Notes: a model not told the origin generated them from the letters alone. A stretch of 64,000 nucleotides of DNA from Bacteroidota bacterium (GCA_021324735.1 JAJPIO010000017.1:30540-94539), one strand, 5' to 3'; shown: positions 9,819 to 19,357, counted from the first letter of the stretch. Numbers and translations: made by a program.

Positions 9819-11338
9819 GTGCGCGTTCGATACAAAATATAGCCTCGGATTACGGTGTCCTGAACGTAATTGGCGGCAAGCAGGCTATCAAAACCCGGGA
9901 TAAGATGTGCGGCGCTGTCCTCGAAGGCTTGTGCGAAGGGCCACCAGTCGTGCTGGCGCGAAAGTATAATATACCGTGGACGAACCCGGCCGATCGACTC
10001 GATATACTCTCTCTGCCACTCTCGCATATAATGGGGCAGCGGTGAAACAAGTGGCATAAGCGGCAAAACCGACGTGAACTGTGTAGCAGAAGGACGGTGC
10101 ATTCGCCACCGCAGGCTTGGATAGAAGGTGGGTACTTCTACAGCGGAATTGGGTGGCACCCGTCCATCCACATAGTTAACGACTTCATTTTTTGCATCAA
10201 GCCCAAAGAGAGTATCGTCGTACACTTGCTTATAAACCGCTTCTATGGCGTGTGACGTGTTTATCGAAGATAGATACATCTTTGCAAGATGCTTCGGATA
10301 ATAGAACGCAAAAAAGAGAGCGATGAACAGCATTGCGAGTGTAAGCTGCAGTTGGGGCGATCGAGCGATCGATGTTACAGCATCGAGCGCAATAGCCGCA
10401 AATGCTAGCATAATAAGGACAAATGCCTCCTGATGATAGGTGAAATACTTACCCATAACGACCGGCGAAAGGATCGCGCTTGCTATAAAGAGGTATAATA
10501 ATCTGGAATGCGGTGTCCGACCAACTTGGGATCGTCTCTTAATACTAAAAATGATCCCAACCAATGCAGCAATGTAGATTACAGCTCGACCCAGAGTAAA
10601 AAACGCTCGCTCGACTCCGATCGAGGAATAGGCATCGAGATTAAACCGAATAGTAGAATAATAGAGCTGTTCGAGGCCCCGTGGCTGAAGGGAATAGAGA
10701 ATAAGCAATGCAAATATCGGGACTGCAGCCCCGAAGACCATCCACGAAACCGTCTTCCATCGGTTGGGAAGAGACAGAATTACTATTGCGAAGGATAAAG
10801 CAAAAAAAGCGTAGGTCGGGCGAATAAGAATGGCAAGCCCTGAAAATATACCGATCGCAAAGGCGCTTCCCCCGGTAACGCGGCGCTGCGATCGAAAATA
10901 GAAGAGGGTGGCAACAAGGATAAACAGGATCGCATATTCATCCCGCTGTCCCGCTAACGCCCATTGAGCACCAGCATAATAAATTATGTAGATGAGTACT
11001 GCAAAAAAGCTTTGCCTCGCAGTTAACCATTGGCGCAGAACGGTGAAGTATAATCCGCAGATTAGAATATGAGCAAGGTAATCGAACAAGCGGAAACCGA
11101 GATCACTAGCTCCGAAGAGTGTGATGGAGAGGGCATGAATAAAGACAATGCCTGGGAAATTCATATCCCATGAAGCTAAATAGGGCAGGCCGTGATATGC
11201 ATACAGCGTCCACCCCATCGATTCATAAACATCATTGTCGAAGCCCAGCGGAAGCAGCAGCGTTACGGGAAGCAGGACGGCTGCCGCAATTAGCGAGGCG
11301 AGTATGTAAATGTTAATTCGCCTGTGGCTTGAGATCAC
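9815..11338 (-). CDS. GT-C-like membrane glycosyltransferase, subfamily C (copy 1)
   Basis: 507-residue polytopic protein, paralogous to the gene at 19462-21003. Shared marks are FDNDVYE in the first loop, GLPYLASWDMNFPG just after it, an AGQRDEYA block and IRPTYA in the middle, and a C-terminal soluble domain ending RGYILYRTRT. The N-D pair in loop 1 is a plausible catalytic acid site of GT-C type. GTG start at 11338 overlaps the upstream stop as GTGA. The related copy differs enough to be assigned to a separate transcription unit, so the two may act on different linkages. Confidence 0.72.
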   Translation of the reverse strand: MISSHRRINIYILASLIAAAVLLPVTLLLPLGFDNDVYESMGWTLYAYHGLPYLASWDMNFPGIVFIHALSITLFGASDLGFRLFDYLAHILICGLYFTVLRQWLTARQSFFAVLIYIIYYAGAQWALAGQRDEYAILFILVATLFYFRSQRRVTGGSAFAIGIFSGLAILIRPTYAFFALSFAIVILSLPNRWKTVSWMVFGAAVPIFALLILYSLQPRGLEQLYYSTIRFNLDAYSSIGVERAFFTLGRAVIYIAALVGIIFSIKRRSQVGRTPHSRLLYLFIASAILSPVVMGKYFTYHQEAFVLIMLAFAAIALDAVTSIARSPQLQLTLAMLFIALFFAFYYPKHLAKMYLSSINTSHAIEAVYKQVYDDTLFGLDAKNEVVNYVDGRVPPNSAVEVPTFYPSLRWRMHRPSATQFTSVLPLMPLVSPLPHYMREWQREYIESIGRVRPRYIILSRQHDWWPFAQAFEDSAAHLIPGFDSLLAANYVQDTVIRGYILYRTRT

Positions 11339-13056
11339 CTTATTGCCGATACGCTATCGTTCGAGACTACCTCATATAGCGTAAGTGTGTCGAGTTCGGT
11401 TGTCGTATCGTGGAAGTAATCGACGGAGCGATCGAGAAATGGGCCGATACGGTAGAAGATCGGCGTTGTCCTTTCAACCGCTTGCTGATACTCGAGCGAC
11501 ATGGGATGATTATAGTCAACAATAAAACTTACATGCTCGCGGGCGAGTGTCGAATCGATCGGCTCGCGCACCTGTGGGAAGAATAAGAACGATTCGGACA
11601 TCAATCGGACGGACGTATCGCGCAGGAGTTCGTGTATGGCGGGTGCCTGCGCTAACACGAGAGGGCGGTGGGCAGTGGCCTCTCGCGTTCGGCTTTCTTC
11701 TTCGAAGGCCGCCTGAACAGCAGCCGTATTTGCTTCTTCCATGCGTCGCCCTATATAACCGGCATGAGTAAGTTCAGGTCGCCAGATGGTAATAACGATC
11801 GCGCACAGTGCGAGGCTTACGATCGCCATAGCTGGCTTTAAGATCTTGGAATGCCGCCATTCATTTACATGAAGGGCAAACGCGAGTGTGGTAAGCGGCA
11901 GAAGATGGGCAAGATAGTACGGAAGTGTACTTTGAAAAAAGATGGCGCTTAGCAGTGCAAGTAAAAGGCATACCGTCACAAATCCCGTTGCGGAATGCTG
12001 TCTGCGCAATAGGAGCAAAGCAAACTCACTGATGACGACAAGAATGAGGATAATACCGAAGGCCGGCGCTTCCTGCCATAAATAAAATCGTTTTGCCCAT
12101 AGCTGATGGCTTTGTGCGGAGTATGAAAAGAATTTGAGAAATGGCAGGCGCGCAATGACCGAGCCATACTGATTATCACTTCGAATTCCACTCCACAGCG
12201 AAAGATCGTGACTACCCCAAAGATGAAGCAATACAACGATCGCTCCTGCCAGAACAACACCTCCCAGAAGACCCAACATGTGCCTCCACGAAGAGAACGC
12301 ACGGGACCGCCACGCTATATATAAAGCTACCGGCGGTAATAATATCTCGAGATGCGGGCTAATGGTAAGCGCAACGATAACCGAAAAAAAACCAAGCAGG
12401 AAATAGTGGATCTTTTTCGGCGATCCTGGAGAGAACAATAATACCGCGCATACACCAACGAACCACACCAGCGCCATCCCGGTGATCATGTCGTAACGAG
12501 CAGAATGCGTGGCGAAGGTAAAGGTCCGTGTCGTTAGGAGAACAATAATGGCGACAGCGCTAATGCCAACGCCTACTTGTAATCTGCGCGTTGACCATGC
12601 GATCATGATGATGCATGCGATCCCAACAATAAAGCTAACGGTCCGGCCGATCGCTACAATATCGGTATCGAACGGAGCGAGCAATTGAGGAAGACCGTAA
12701 ATGATCGCGGAAAGCCAGGGCGAACCGAGCATCAGCCCGGGCGAATGCTCCAGCGTAGAACCAAGAGCAATTGGGACACTTAAGGTGCCATGACGCAACA
12801 GGTTTTTCCAGGCGAGGAGCATCCAGGTCTCATCGCCATACCAGCGGTAACTATCGGCGACCGGAAAAACGTATAACGACTTAGCGCTCGCCCATAAATA
12901 CAAGAGCGCAGCAATTACGAGGAGCAGGACCGACAGCCCCTCGAGCCGTTGTGGTATCGATAAAGTGAGAGAGGCTTTCTTCTTCAGTGATATTCTACCT
13001 TTCCACTCTCCGTGATGATGGGTACGTGCCGCATCCACAGCAGCTTTTCCCACCAT
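11335..13056 (-). CDS. GT-C-like membrane glycosyltransferase, subfamily A (copy 5)
   Basis: Fifth subfamily A paralog, with RWYGDETW in loop 1, ALGSTLEHSPG, GRTVS and an ATHSARYDM block, and a C-terminal domain with MSESFLFFP. From ATG at 13056 it is 573 residues and overlaps the upstream gene by 73 bases, which is out of line with its neighbours. A CTG at 12987 would overlap the upstream stop as CTGA and give 550 residues with an N-terminus as long as in the other copies, so the true start may be this rare codon. The frame downstream is unambiguous. Confidence 0.72.
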   Translation of the reverse strand: MVGKAAVDAARTHHHGEWKGRISLKKKASLTLSIPQRLEGLSVLLLVIAALLYLWASAKSLYVFPVADSYRWYGDETWMLLAWKNLLRHGTLSVPIALGSTLEHSPGLMLGSPWLSAIIYGLPQLLAPFDTDIVAIGRTVSFIVGIACIIMIAWSTRRLQVGVGISAVAIIVLLTTRTFTFATHSARYDMITGMALVWFVGVCAVLLFSPGSPKKIHYFLLGFFSVIVALTISPHLEILLPPVALYIAWRSRAFSSWRHMLGLLGGVVLAGAIVVLLHLWGSHDLSLWSGIRSDNQYGSVIARLPFLKFFSYSAQSHQLWAKRFYLWQEAPAFGIILILVVISEFALLLLRRQHSATGFVTVCLLLALLSAIFFQSTLPYYLAHLLPLTTLAFALHVNEWRHSKILKPAMAIVSLALCAIVITIWRPELTHAGYIGRRMEEANTAAVQAAFEEESRTREATAHRPLVLAQAPAIHELLRDTSVRLMSESFLFFPQVREPIDSTLAREHVSFIVDYNHPMSLEYQQAVERTTPIFYRIGPFLDRSVDYFHDTTTELDTLTLYEVVSNDSVSAIR

Positions 13057-14012
13057 CCACGGTTCTTGCTGTACCAGTTGATCGTCTCTTCCAGACCTTG
13101 CTCGAACGGTCGTCCCGGTTTGATACCGAGTACTGTCGCGGCTTTTTCGGTGGAAGAAATGTGCCGGTCTACTTGGCCGGGGCGGTTGCCAATATGCGAA
13201 ATAAGATCGGCTGGTTTTTTCAGGATGTCGAGTACGAGCTTTGCGATCGCAAGCACATCCAGTTCAAAGCCGCTGCCTAAGTTGAACACTTCCCCTTTGA
13301 TCTTTTCGACCGGTGCATGCATTACTTTGTCGATGCGCTCGCAGGTATCCTGCACGTAAAGCCAATCCCGGATTGCACCGCCGTTGCCGTGTACCGTGAG
13401 TGGCTCATCGAGCAAGGCACTCGTAATAAAGCGGGGAATAACCTTTTCCAGGTGCTGCTTCGGCCCGTACTGATTGAATGGCCGTACGATACAAGCAGGA
13501 ATGCCGTAACTTGCAATATAGGAATACACCAGACGGTCTGCACCTGCTTTGGCACTGGCATACGGCGAAAGTGGGTTGAGCGGATGCTCTTCGGTCATCG
13601 GAGCCGAATGAGCGGTACCATACACTTCGCTCGTCGAAATATGAATGAACCGGTCTAAGTCCTTTTTTCGCACGACGGCATTTGCGACGGCTTGCGTACC
13701 GAGCACATCGGTCACATAAAAAATCTTATTATCGAAGATTGAACGAGCGACGTGGCTCTCCGCAGCAAAATGCACGACAATATCCGACCGATGGACGAGC
13801 TGGCTTACCAGATCATCGTTCGTGACGTTGCCATACCAGAATTCGAATCGCTTCGATGACTTGATGTCGTCCGGAATATTATCGGGCGAACCGGCATAGG
13901 TCAGCGCATCGAGTACAATGATATGATAATCCGGATACTTCCGATAGAGGTATTCGAGGAAATTGCTTCCGATAAATCCGGCGCCGCCGGTAATAAGAAT
14001 GGTGCGGGGCAT
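12984..14012 (-). CDS. NAD-dependent nucleotide-sugar 4,6-dehydratase-like SDR (RmlB/RfbB-like)
   Basis: 342-residue extended short-chain dehydrogenase. It has the Rossmann glycine motif GGAGFIG (9-15), DALTYAGSPDN after the second strand, HFAAESHVARS (81-91), the STSEVYG block (126-132), the active Y151xxxK155 pair and RPFNQYGP. Overall it resembles dTDP-glucose 4,6-dehydratase. However, the TDE triad of RmlB is TSE here (T127, S128, E129), as seen in LegB- and GMD-type dehydratases and in UDP-glucuronate decarboxylases. The exact nucleotide sugar is therefore open. It probably supplies an activated deoxysugar precursor for the surrounding glycosyltransferases, and it heads the downstream group of coupled GT-C genes. 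Confidence 0.8.
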   Translation of the reverse strand: MPRTILITGGAGFIGSNFLEYLYRKYPDYHIIVLDALTYAGSPDNIPDDIKSSKRFEFWYGNVTNDDLVSQLVHRSDIVVHFAAESHVARSIFDNKIFYVTDVLGTQAVANAVVRKKDLDRFIHISTSEVYGTAHSAPMTEEHPLNPLSPYASAKAGADRLVYSYIASYGIPACIVRPFNQYGPKQHLEKVIPRFITSALLDEPLTVHGNGGAIRDWLYVQDTCERIDKVMHAPVEKIKGEVFNLGSGFELDVLAIAKLVLDILKKPADLISHIGNRPGQVDRHISSTEKAATVLGIKPGRPFEQGLEETINWYSKNRGWWEKLLWMRHVPIITESGKVEYH

Positions 14013-14034
14013 AGCCCTTCGTTATAGAATTGAA

Positions 14035-16029
14035 TTACGACGTAACAGAGCTCGTCCAGTGAAACGTGGCGAGGTTCTCTAAAATATCACAGCCCAAATG
14101 CAGCCACGTATTGATAACACGATACGTGGAAGATTGGGTTTTAGTTAAAATTCCAGAAGCGCCGGTCGATCGGGCGTAATCGATGGCGGCAATAATAAGC
14201 GCTCGGTAAATGCCGCGACCGCGGGCTTCGGGGGCTACCGCATTCAGCGTATCCCGTAGCCAGATCTCGTTTGCGAGCGGCGCCATTGGCTCAATGGCAA
14301 CATAACCGCAGGGCGAGCCATCTACCTCGGCCACCAGCACGAGGGCATGTCCTTCCGCATGACGCCGGGCCAGGTTTATGAACCACTCACGAAACACTCC
14401 CTGGGCTCGTTCCTGCGATATCGTAGGCTCCAGAAAGAACCGGTCCTGTATCATCGAGTGGTCGCTGTAGGATATTTCCGATATATGCGCTAACGGGTCC
14501 ACATCCTCCGGCTGCATGGGCCGGACGAGCAAGCCATCATTAAAAATGAGGCCTCGCTCGGTGGGTTGGTAATGCGTATGCGAAAGAATGTGCTCGAATT
14601 TATGCGCTCGAGCACCAAGGGTTACCAGCAGATCGACAATATGAAACCCGGCATTTTCGAACGCGCGAGAAACGAAGAGATCCTCATTCGAAACGCGTGC
14701 GTCGATCAGGTGCAGATCGCGCTCCCTGGCGAAGGATGTTGCATCGCGAAGTGCGCTCGTGAGTGGACCGATCCGATGCATATCGACCGCTTCGCCAATG
14801 GAATTAGCGTATAAAATTCTCCCGACGGGCACTCCGAGCACTTTGGTATCCCATTCCAGCTCCGAAAGAATGCAGGCTGCCTCGATACCTCTGCTGCCTT
14901 GACTCAAAAAAACATAGGGATTACTCTTCTGCCACGATCGTAAATGGTAATCCGCTATCGTGTGTGACGTTTCGCCGGTAAAGATGCGAGCGAGCGGTAA
15001 GTGGCTGTCGCTCGAGATGATCGTAAGAAGATCTTCCTTGATATCCGGCGATAACGCGGAGAGGCGAGCCGGCGAGGCGGAATGTCGGCGCAACGGTTCT
15101 TCGCTGCCAAGATCCTTCAGCAGATAAAGCGGGCGACCTTGCGCTTCCCCGTAAATCCGGCTGATATACTCACCCATGAGTCCAATAACGATGAGTTGCA
15201 GAGCGCCGAAACCGAAGATCGCGATCATGAGCGAAGCATATCCGGGGACCGTATATGCTCCGAGCAGCTTACGAACGAATACGTAGAGGACACCCAGAAC
15301 TGCAAACGCTGCTGCCGTCAAGCCTGATATGGTTGCGAGTTGCAGCGGTGCCGCACTAAAGCTGGTCGCAGTGCTCAGTGCAAGCTTAAGGAGACGCCAG
15401 AGAGAATATTTTGTCTCGCCGGCAAAGCGCTTACCATGCTCGACCGGCACACTGGTTTGGCGATACCCCAACCAGCTCACGAGCCCTGGCAGGTAGCGGG
15501 CCTTCTCCCGCATCTTACGCAGATCGCGTGCAACCGATGCTCGCATAGCACGGAAAATGCTGGAATTTAAAGATACTTCTGCGCGCGCAACGCTATTCAT
15601 TATCCAAAGGAATAGCTTGCTCGAAATATTCTTATACCACTTGAACTGCCGCGTGACGCGCTCGCCCCAAACGACATCGTAACCTTCGTCCAGCTTCTCG
15701 AGTAGCTTGTGGATCTCTTCGGGCTGGTCCTGAAGGTCGGCGTCCATCATAATGATGACGTCGCCACGAGCTTGATCGAGACCAGCGGTAAGCGCAATGT
15801 GATGCCCGAAATTTCGGGTAAAGCTAAAGCTGCGGATGTGATCGGGATCTCGCTTTTCGAGGCCCATCATGATCGCTAGCGAGCCATCGCGAGAGCCGTC
15901 GTCGACGAGAATGATCTCATAGGAACGGCCAAGCGCCTCGAGCGCAGCCGTTAAGCGACGCTCTAACTCGGGAAGAACTTCTTCCTCGTTATAGACGCCG
16001 ATCACAATTGATAACTCTACAGAATTCAC
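14035..16029 (-). CDS. Fusion: polyprenyl-phosphate GT2 glycosyltransferase + WecD-like GNAT acyltransferase
   Basis: 664 residues in two clear parts. Residues 1-315 form an ArnC/DPM1-type GT2 enzyme: YNEEE, DDGS (43-46), DADLQD (96-101), and two membrane helices at about 238-295, then GEYISRIY. Such enzymes move a sugar from its nucleotide to a lipid phosphate on the cytoplasmic side. Residues from about 345 to 664 resemble WecD-type N-acetyltransferases: an LEWD element (391-394), a middle segment with DARVSNED, and a C-terminal GNAT fold with RGRG at 603-606 for acetyl-CoA. GTG start. The fusion suggests acylation of the sugar being loaded on the lipid carrier; that is inference. No sugar aminotransferase is in view. 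Confidence 0.82.
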   Translation of the reverse strand: MNSVELSIVIGVYNEEEVLPELERRLTAALEALGRSYEIILVDDGSRDGSLAIMMGLEKRDPDHIRSFSFTRNFGHHIALTAGLDQARGDVIIMMDADLQDQPEEIHKLLEKLDEGYDVVWGERVTRQFKWYKNISSKLFLWIMNSVARAEVSLNSSIFRAMRASVARDLRKMREKARYLPGLVSWLGYRQTSVPVEHGKRFAGETKYSLWRLLKLALSTATSFSAAPLQLATISGLTAAAFAVLGVLYVFVRKLLGAYTVPGYASLMIAIFGFGALQLIVIGLMGEYISRIYGEAQGRPLYLLKDLGSEEPLRRHSASPARLSALSPDIKEDLLTIISSDSHLPLARIFTGETSHTIADYHLRSWQKSNPYVFLSQGSRGIEAACILSELEWDTKVLGVPVGRILYANSIGEAVDMHRIGPLTSALRDATSFARERDLHLIDARVSNEDLFVSRAFENAGFHIVDLLVTLGARAHKFEHILSHTHYQPTERGLIFNDGLLVRPMQPEDVDPLAHISEISYSDHSMIQDRFFLEPTISQERAQGVFREWFINLARRHAEGHALVLVAEVDGSPCGYVAIEPMAPLANEIWLRDTLNAVAPEARGRGIYRALIIAAIDYARSTGASGILTKTQSSTYRVINTWLHLGCDILENLATFHWTSSVTS

Positions 16030-16128
16030 TCTGGTCGAAACGCTCGTAAAAAACAGGACGGCAAACTTAGGGTCCTACATCCTAACTATGCAAAGATACG
16101 CATGCAACGGCAATTTTGCAAGGTATCG

Positions 16129-17607
16129 TTAGCGCGGGACGAATATAAATTCGGGTCGGGTCACTCCATCGGCCACACGGGTCAGATAAACGTTTGGCTC
16201 TTGCAGCATCCGGCCATCTAATAAGTAATCCTGTACCGAGTCAGTTCTAAAAATATCGCTCTCTTCCATGATGATAGCCGAAAATCGATGGTTCGCATAG
16301 GCGCTGTCAAATTCGGAATGCAACCGAGCAGCAGTTGCATCCTGCATACGGAGTACGTCGATAGCAGCAAGAAGATGGGCATGGGACGGCTTTCCCGCTT
16401 GTCGCGTAATGTATCCGTGGTATGGTATCATGACCTCGCCGGGCATCGCTGCGAGCTTATGCATGAATGCGTCTCCACCCTGCCGCTGATGAGCGCTCGC
16501 AATAAGCATCTTCTCGCTCAACGGATTGAAATACAGCGCAGCGAACTGAAATAAGATCGGCAAATACGCATAGCGAGCAAATCGTGGTTGAATGGATCGT
16601 ATCTCGCTCAGAGCGATCGGTAAGAGTGGAAGTCCAAACGCCACGTATGGCATCAGGACATTCCTATACCCACCTTCATTTGCAAGACTCATTGCGCCTG
16701 CGGCTAACCCACCGAGCATAAACAATGCAATAAGGCCGGTATCGCTCGACCAGAACTGACGCTTTGCACCATTATTCAAAAACAACAACGTGAGGAAGGC
16801 AAGCGAACACACGGCGAGCGGCCCTAACGCATAATAAGGAAATACGTCGAACAAACGCAAATATTGGATATCGGCCCGTTTGGCGCCGGGGATCTTAAAA
16901 AGATAATAGGTCGACCAGCCGCCGGTCGAGCGATCGAGGATGAGCAAGGAGACTGTTGAAAGCACGATCGCCGTCATGACAAAGGCAATACCGTGTTTGC
17001 GGTCCTTAAGCCAATACCACAGCGCAAGTGCCGGCAAAAAGAAGATCGCTTGTTGCTTTGTGAGAAATGCTACCGTAAAAAGAATGGCACTTACAAAAAC
17101 GCCCATCCAACCACGAATGAATATCGCCACGAATGCTAATAGTACCAGCAAAGCCGTAAAGAACGCATCATTACGGACGATATCGAAATAGAATCCGGTA
17201 AGATGATAGCTTGCGAAATAGAGCGCTGTTGTGATAAGGCCCAGCAGTAGCGACCTGGTGACATAGCGCACAACATGCCCCAACGTAAGTGCAGTGAACA
17301 CCGTAGCTATGATCGATACCAATCTTCCGGCGAAAAAACTTATGCCGAATATTTTCATCGCCAAGGCAACGGCATAGTAATACAGTGGCGGATAAAGCCA
17401 CGCCACAAAGTCAATAGACGGAGTGGTATAGATCGGCTTTGCCTCGAGGATGCGGACAACATGGTCCATCATGGCACCTTCCATCCATTCTACCTCGTAA
17501 GGATACAGGAGGCGCATAATGGAAAGCGCGAGGACCAGCACCACAAAAGCAGCTCCGATCAGGATCGTAAGCCACCGGGTTATTCGCTCGAACGTATCAG
17601 ACTTCAC
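16129..17607 (-). CDS. GT-C-like membrane glycosyltransferase, subfamily B (copy 2)
   Basis: 492-residue polytopic protein, the partner of the gene at 8358-9818. The signature YPYEVEWMEG (residues 35-44), AGRLVSII, GFYFDIVRNDA and FLTKQQA are all conserved. The C-terminal domain keeps IPYHGYI, GKPSH and EPNVYLTRV. The GTG start at 17607 overlaps the upstream methyltransferase stop as GTGA, so the two are probably co-translated. About ten hydrophobic segments are visible. Acting on lipid-linked sugars at the periplasmic face is inferred from the fold and neighbours. Confidence 0.74.
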   Translation of the reverse strand: MKSDTFERITRWLTILIGAAFVVLVLALSIMRLLYPYEVEWMEGAMMDHVVRILEAKPIYTTPSIDFVAWLYPPLYYYAVALAMKIFGISFFAGRLVSIIATVFTALTLGHVVRYVTRSLLLGLITTALYFASYHLTGFYFDIVRNDAFFTALLVLLAFVAIFIRGWMGVFVSAILFTVAFLTKQQAIFFLPALALWYWLKDRKHGIAFVMTAIVLSTVSLLILDRSTGGWSTYYLFKIPGAKRADIQYLRLFDVFPYYALGPLAVCSLAFLTLLFLNNGAKRQFWSSDTGLIALFMLGGLAAGAMSLANEGGYRNVLMPYVAFGLPLLPIALSEIRSIQPRFARYAYLPILFQFAALYFNPLSEKMLIASAHQRQGGDAFMHKLAAMPGEVMIPYHGYITRQAGKPSHAHLLAAIDVLRMQDATAARLHSEFDSAYANHRFSAIIMEESDIFRTDSVQDYLLDGRMLQEPNVYLTRVADGVTRPEFIFVPR

Positions 17608-18350
17608 TTTTTACGCAATACGCAAAACAGGGACGAGCCGAACGGTGGATGATACCACGTTCTCTCGCTCGGAGCTACAAACAGATCGAGCAGCAGTTTA
17701 TTCATCCGTGGCGATGGAATACGGTCTTCTGCACGAGATTGCATTCGCAAAATTTTAGAGAGCTTCCGCACCGTAAGGATAGGGAGAAAAGCAAAAGAAT
17801 TAGCATAATCGAAGTAGAGCGTATCGAACCCTGTTTTGAATGGCGCCAATACTTCGCTCATCATTCGCTTTGAGTAACGCCGATAATGTCCGAGTGAGAC
17901 GTCCCAATCGCTCCAGAGGCTCATAAAGGCCGGGACATTAATGATGAGCAATCCGCCGATAGCGGTTATGCGCATGAGCTCGGAAAACGCAAGTTTATCG
18001 TCTTCGACGTGCTCTAATACATCCAGGGCGATAGTGACTTTGCTCGTATCATCATTAAGCGGCAGATTGAGGATCGAGCCCGCCAGCAAGTTCGTACCTT
18101 TGCGTTCCAGAGCCAGGCGCCGCGCCTCCTCCGAGTATTCAATGCCGATCACGGATACCCCGTGGTGCTCGTATGCACCTTTTAGCTCGCGCACTAACTC
18201 TCCGGTACCGGCGCCAGCATCTACGATCCGATCGCCGCTGGCGAGAGTGACCGCACGCTCGATCCAATGCCGAACAAGCACCCGCTTGCCTTTATAAAAC
18301 CAATGCTCGCGCTCGACCTTCTCCAGCGCATCATACTCGTGGATCTGCAT
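17604..18350 (-). CDS. Class I SAM-dependent methyltransferase
   Basis: 248 residues. The SAM-binding motif I is VDAGAGTGEL (about 43-52), followed by GIEYSEEA, an acidic motif TIALDVLEHVEDD and a GGLLIINVPA strand. This is a Methyltransf_11/UbiE-like fold. The C-terminal part (GHYRRYSKRMM and a hydrophobic stretch) is as in the methyltransferases found beside polyprenyl glycosyltransferases. Between a GT2 and a GT-C gene, O-methylation of a sugar or of the lipid-linked glycan is the likely job, but the substrate is not shown. ATG start; ten bases after the GT2 gene. Confidence 0.8.
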   Translation of the reverse strand: MQIHEYDALEKVEREHWFYKGKRVLVRHWIERAVTLASGDRIVDAGAGTGELVRELKGAYEHHGVSVIGIEYSEEARRLALERKGTNLLAGSILNLPLNDDTSKVTIALDVLEHVEDDKLAFSELMRITAIGGLLIINVPAFMSLWSDWDVSLGHYRRYSKRMMSEVLAPFKTGFDTLYFDYANSFAFLPILTVRKLSKILRMQSRAEDRIPSPRMNKLLLDLFVAPSERTWYHPPFGSSLFCVLRKK

Positions 18351-18360
18351 TCCTAAACCT

Positions 18361-19353
18361 TTATTCTTCGACCGATACCGACAGCACGCCTGGCGATGTT
18401 GCTATTGCGTTCGCATTCGTGCTTCGAATGATCTCGTTGACGACATAATGAGGGCGTTGCTTTACCTCATCATAGATTCGGCCTAAATATTCGCCGAGAA
18501 TTCCGATCGAAATAAGCTGCACTCCTCCCAACATTAGTATTGCGACGGTGGGCGTAGTAAAACCGACGACGACGTTAATATTTAATATGCGCATGACCAG
18601 TAAGAACAGTGCATACGCAAACGAAAAAATGCTGACGATAAACCCGAAGGTCCAGATAGCACGGAGCGGTTTAAAACTAAAACTAAAGACTGCGTCGAAC
18701 GCATAACGCATCAGGCGTCCGAACGTCTGCTTGGGTTCACCGGCAGCGCGTTCTTCACGATCGTAGTATACGACGCCTTGATCGTAACCGACCCACGAGC
18801 GAAGCCCAGGGAAGAACCGATTCCGCTCTCGTAACAATAATACTTCGTTGACGGCTTTGCGATCGAGCAGCCCAAAGACGCCGCTTCCGGTTTCCATTTT
18901 GAGATCGCTAACTTTAGCGAGCATTTTATGGAATGCGGCGAACATCATACCTTTTATCCCGTGCTCCGCACGCGACCGTCGCTGTGCTACGACGACCCGG
19001 CTTCCCTTCTTCCATGCTTGTACCAGTTCTGGAATGAGTTCAGGTGGGTCCTGCAGATCACCATCCATGATGACGACAGCATCGCCTGCTGCATGTTCCA
19101 GCCCTGCCTGGATAGCCGGTTGATGACCGAAGTTGCGTGATAGATCAATGATGACAAGCCGAGGATCGCTTACTGCATGCTTCGCAAGCATTTCAAGCGA
19201 CCGATCTCGTGAGCCATCGTTTATGAGCACCCATTCTGACGCCAGATCAAATTCACGCTCGAGCGAATCCATGACGTGAGTAACGCGCCGAACGAGTTCG
19301 TCGATCAACGCCTCTTCGTTGTATATCGGCATTACGATGGATAAGGAGCGCAT
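18361..19353 (-). CDS. Polyprenyl-phosphate glycosyltransferase (GT2, GtrB/DPM1-like)
   Basis: 330 residues. Cytoplasmic GT2 domain with YNEEA, NDGS (45-48) and DGDLQD (97-102), and a conserved FFPGLRSWVGYDQ segment typical of bactoprenol-phosphate glucosyltransferases. Two membrane helices follow at about 234-290, then GEYLGRIYDEVKQRP at the end. It should load a sugar from UDP- or GDP-sugar onto undecaprenyl phosphate, providing the donor for GT-C enzymes. It shares motifs but not the acyltransferase tail with the GT2 fusion at 14035-16029. ATG start. Confidence 0.85.
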   Translation of the reverse strand: MRSLSIVMPIYNEEALIDELVRRVTHVMDSLEREFDLASEWVLINDGSRDRSLEMLAKHAVSDPRLVIIDLSRNFGHQPAIQAGLEHAAGDAVVIMDGDLQDPPELIPELVQAWKKGSRVVVAQRRSRAEHGIKGMMFAAFHKMLAKVSDLKMETGSGVFGLLDRKAVNEVLLLRERNRFFPGLRSWVGYDQGVVYYDREERAAGEPKQTFGRLMRYAFDAVFSFSFKPLRAIWTFGFIVSIFSFAYALFLLVMRILNINVVVGFTTPTVAILMLGGVQLISIGILGEYLGRIYDEVKQRPHYVVNEIIRSTNANAIATSPGVLSVSVEE

Positions 19354-19357
19354 AAAA

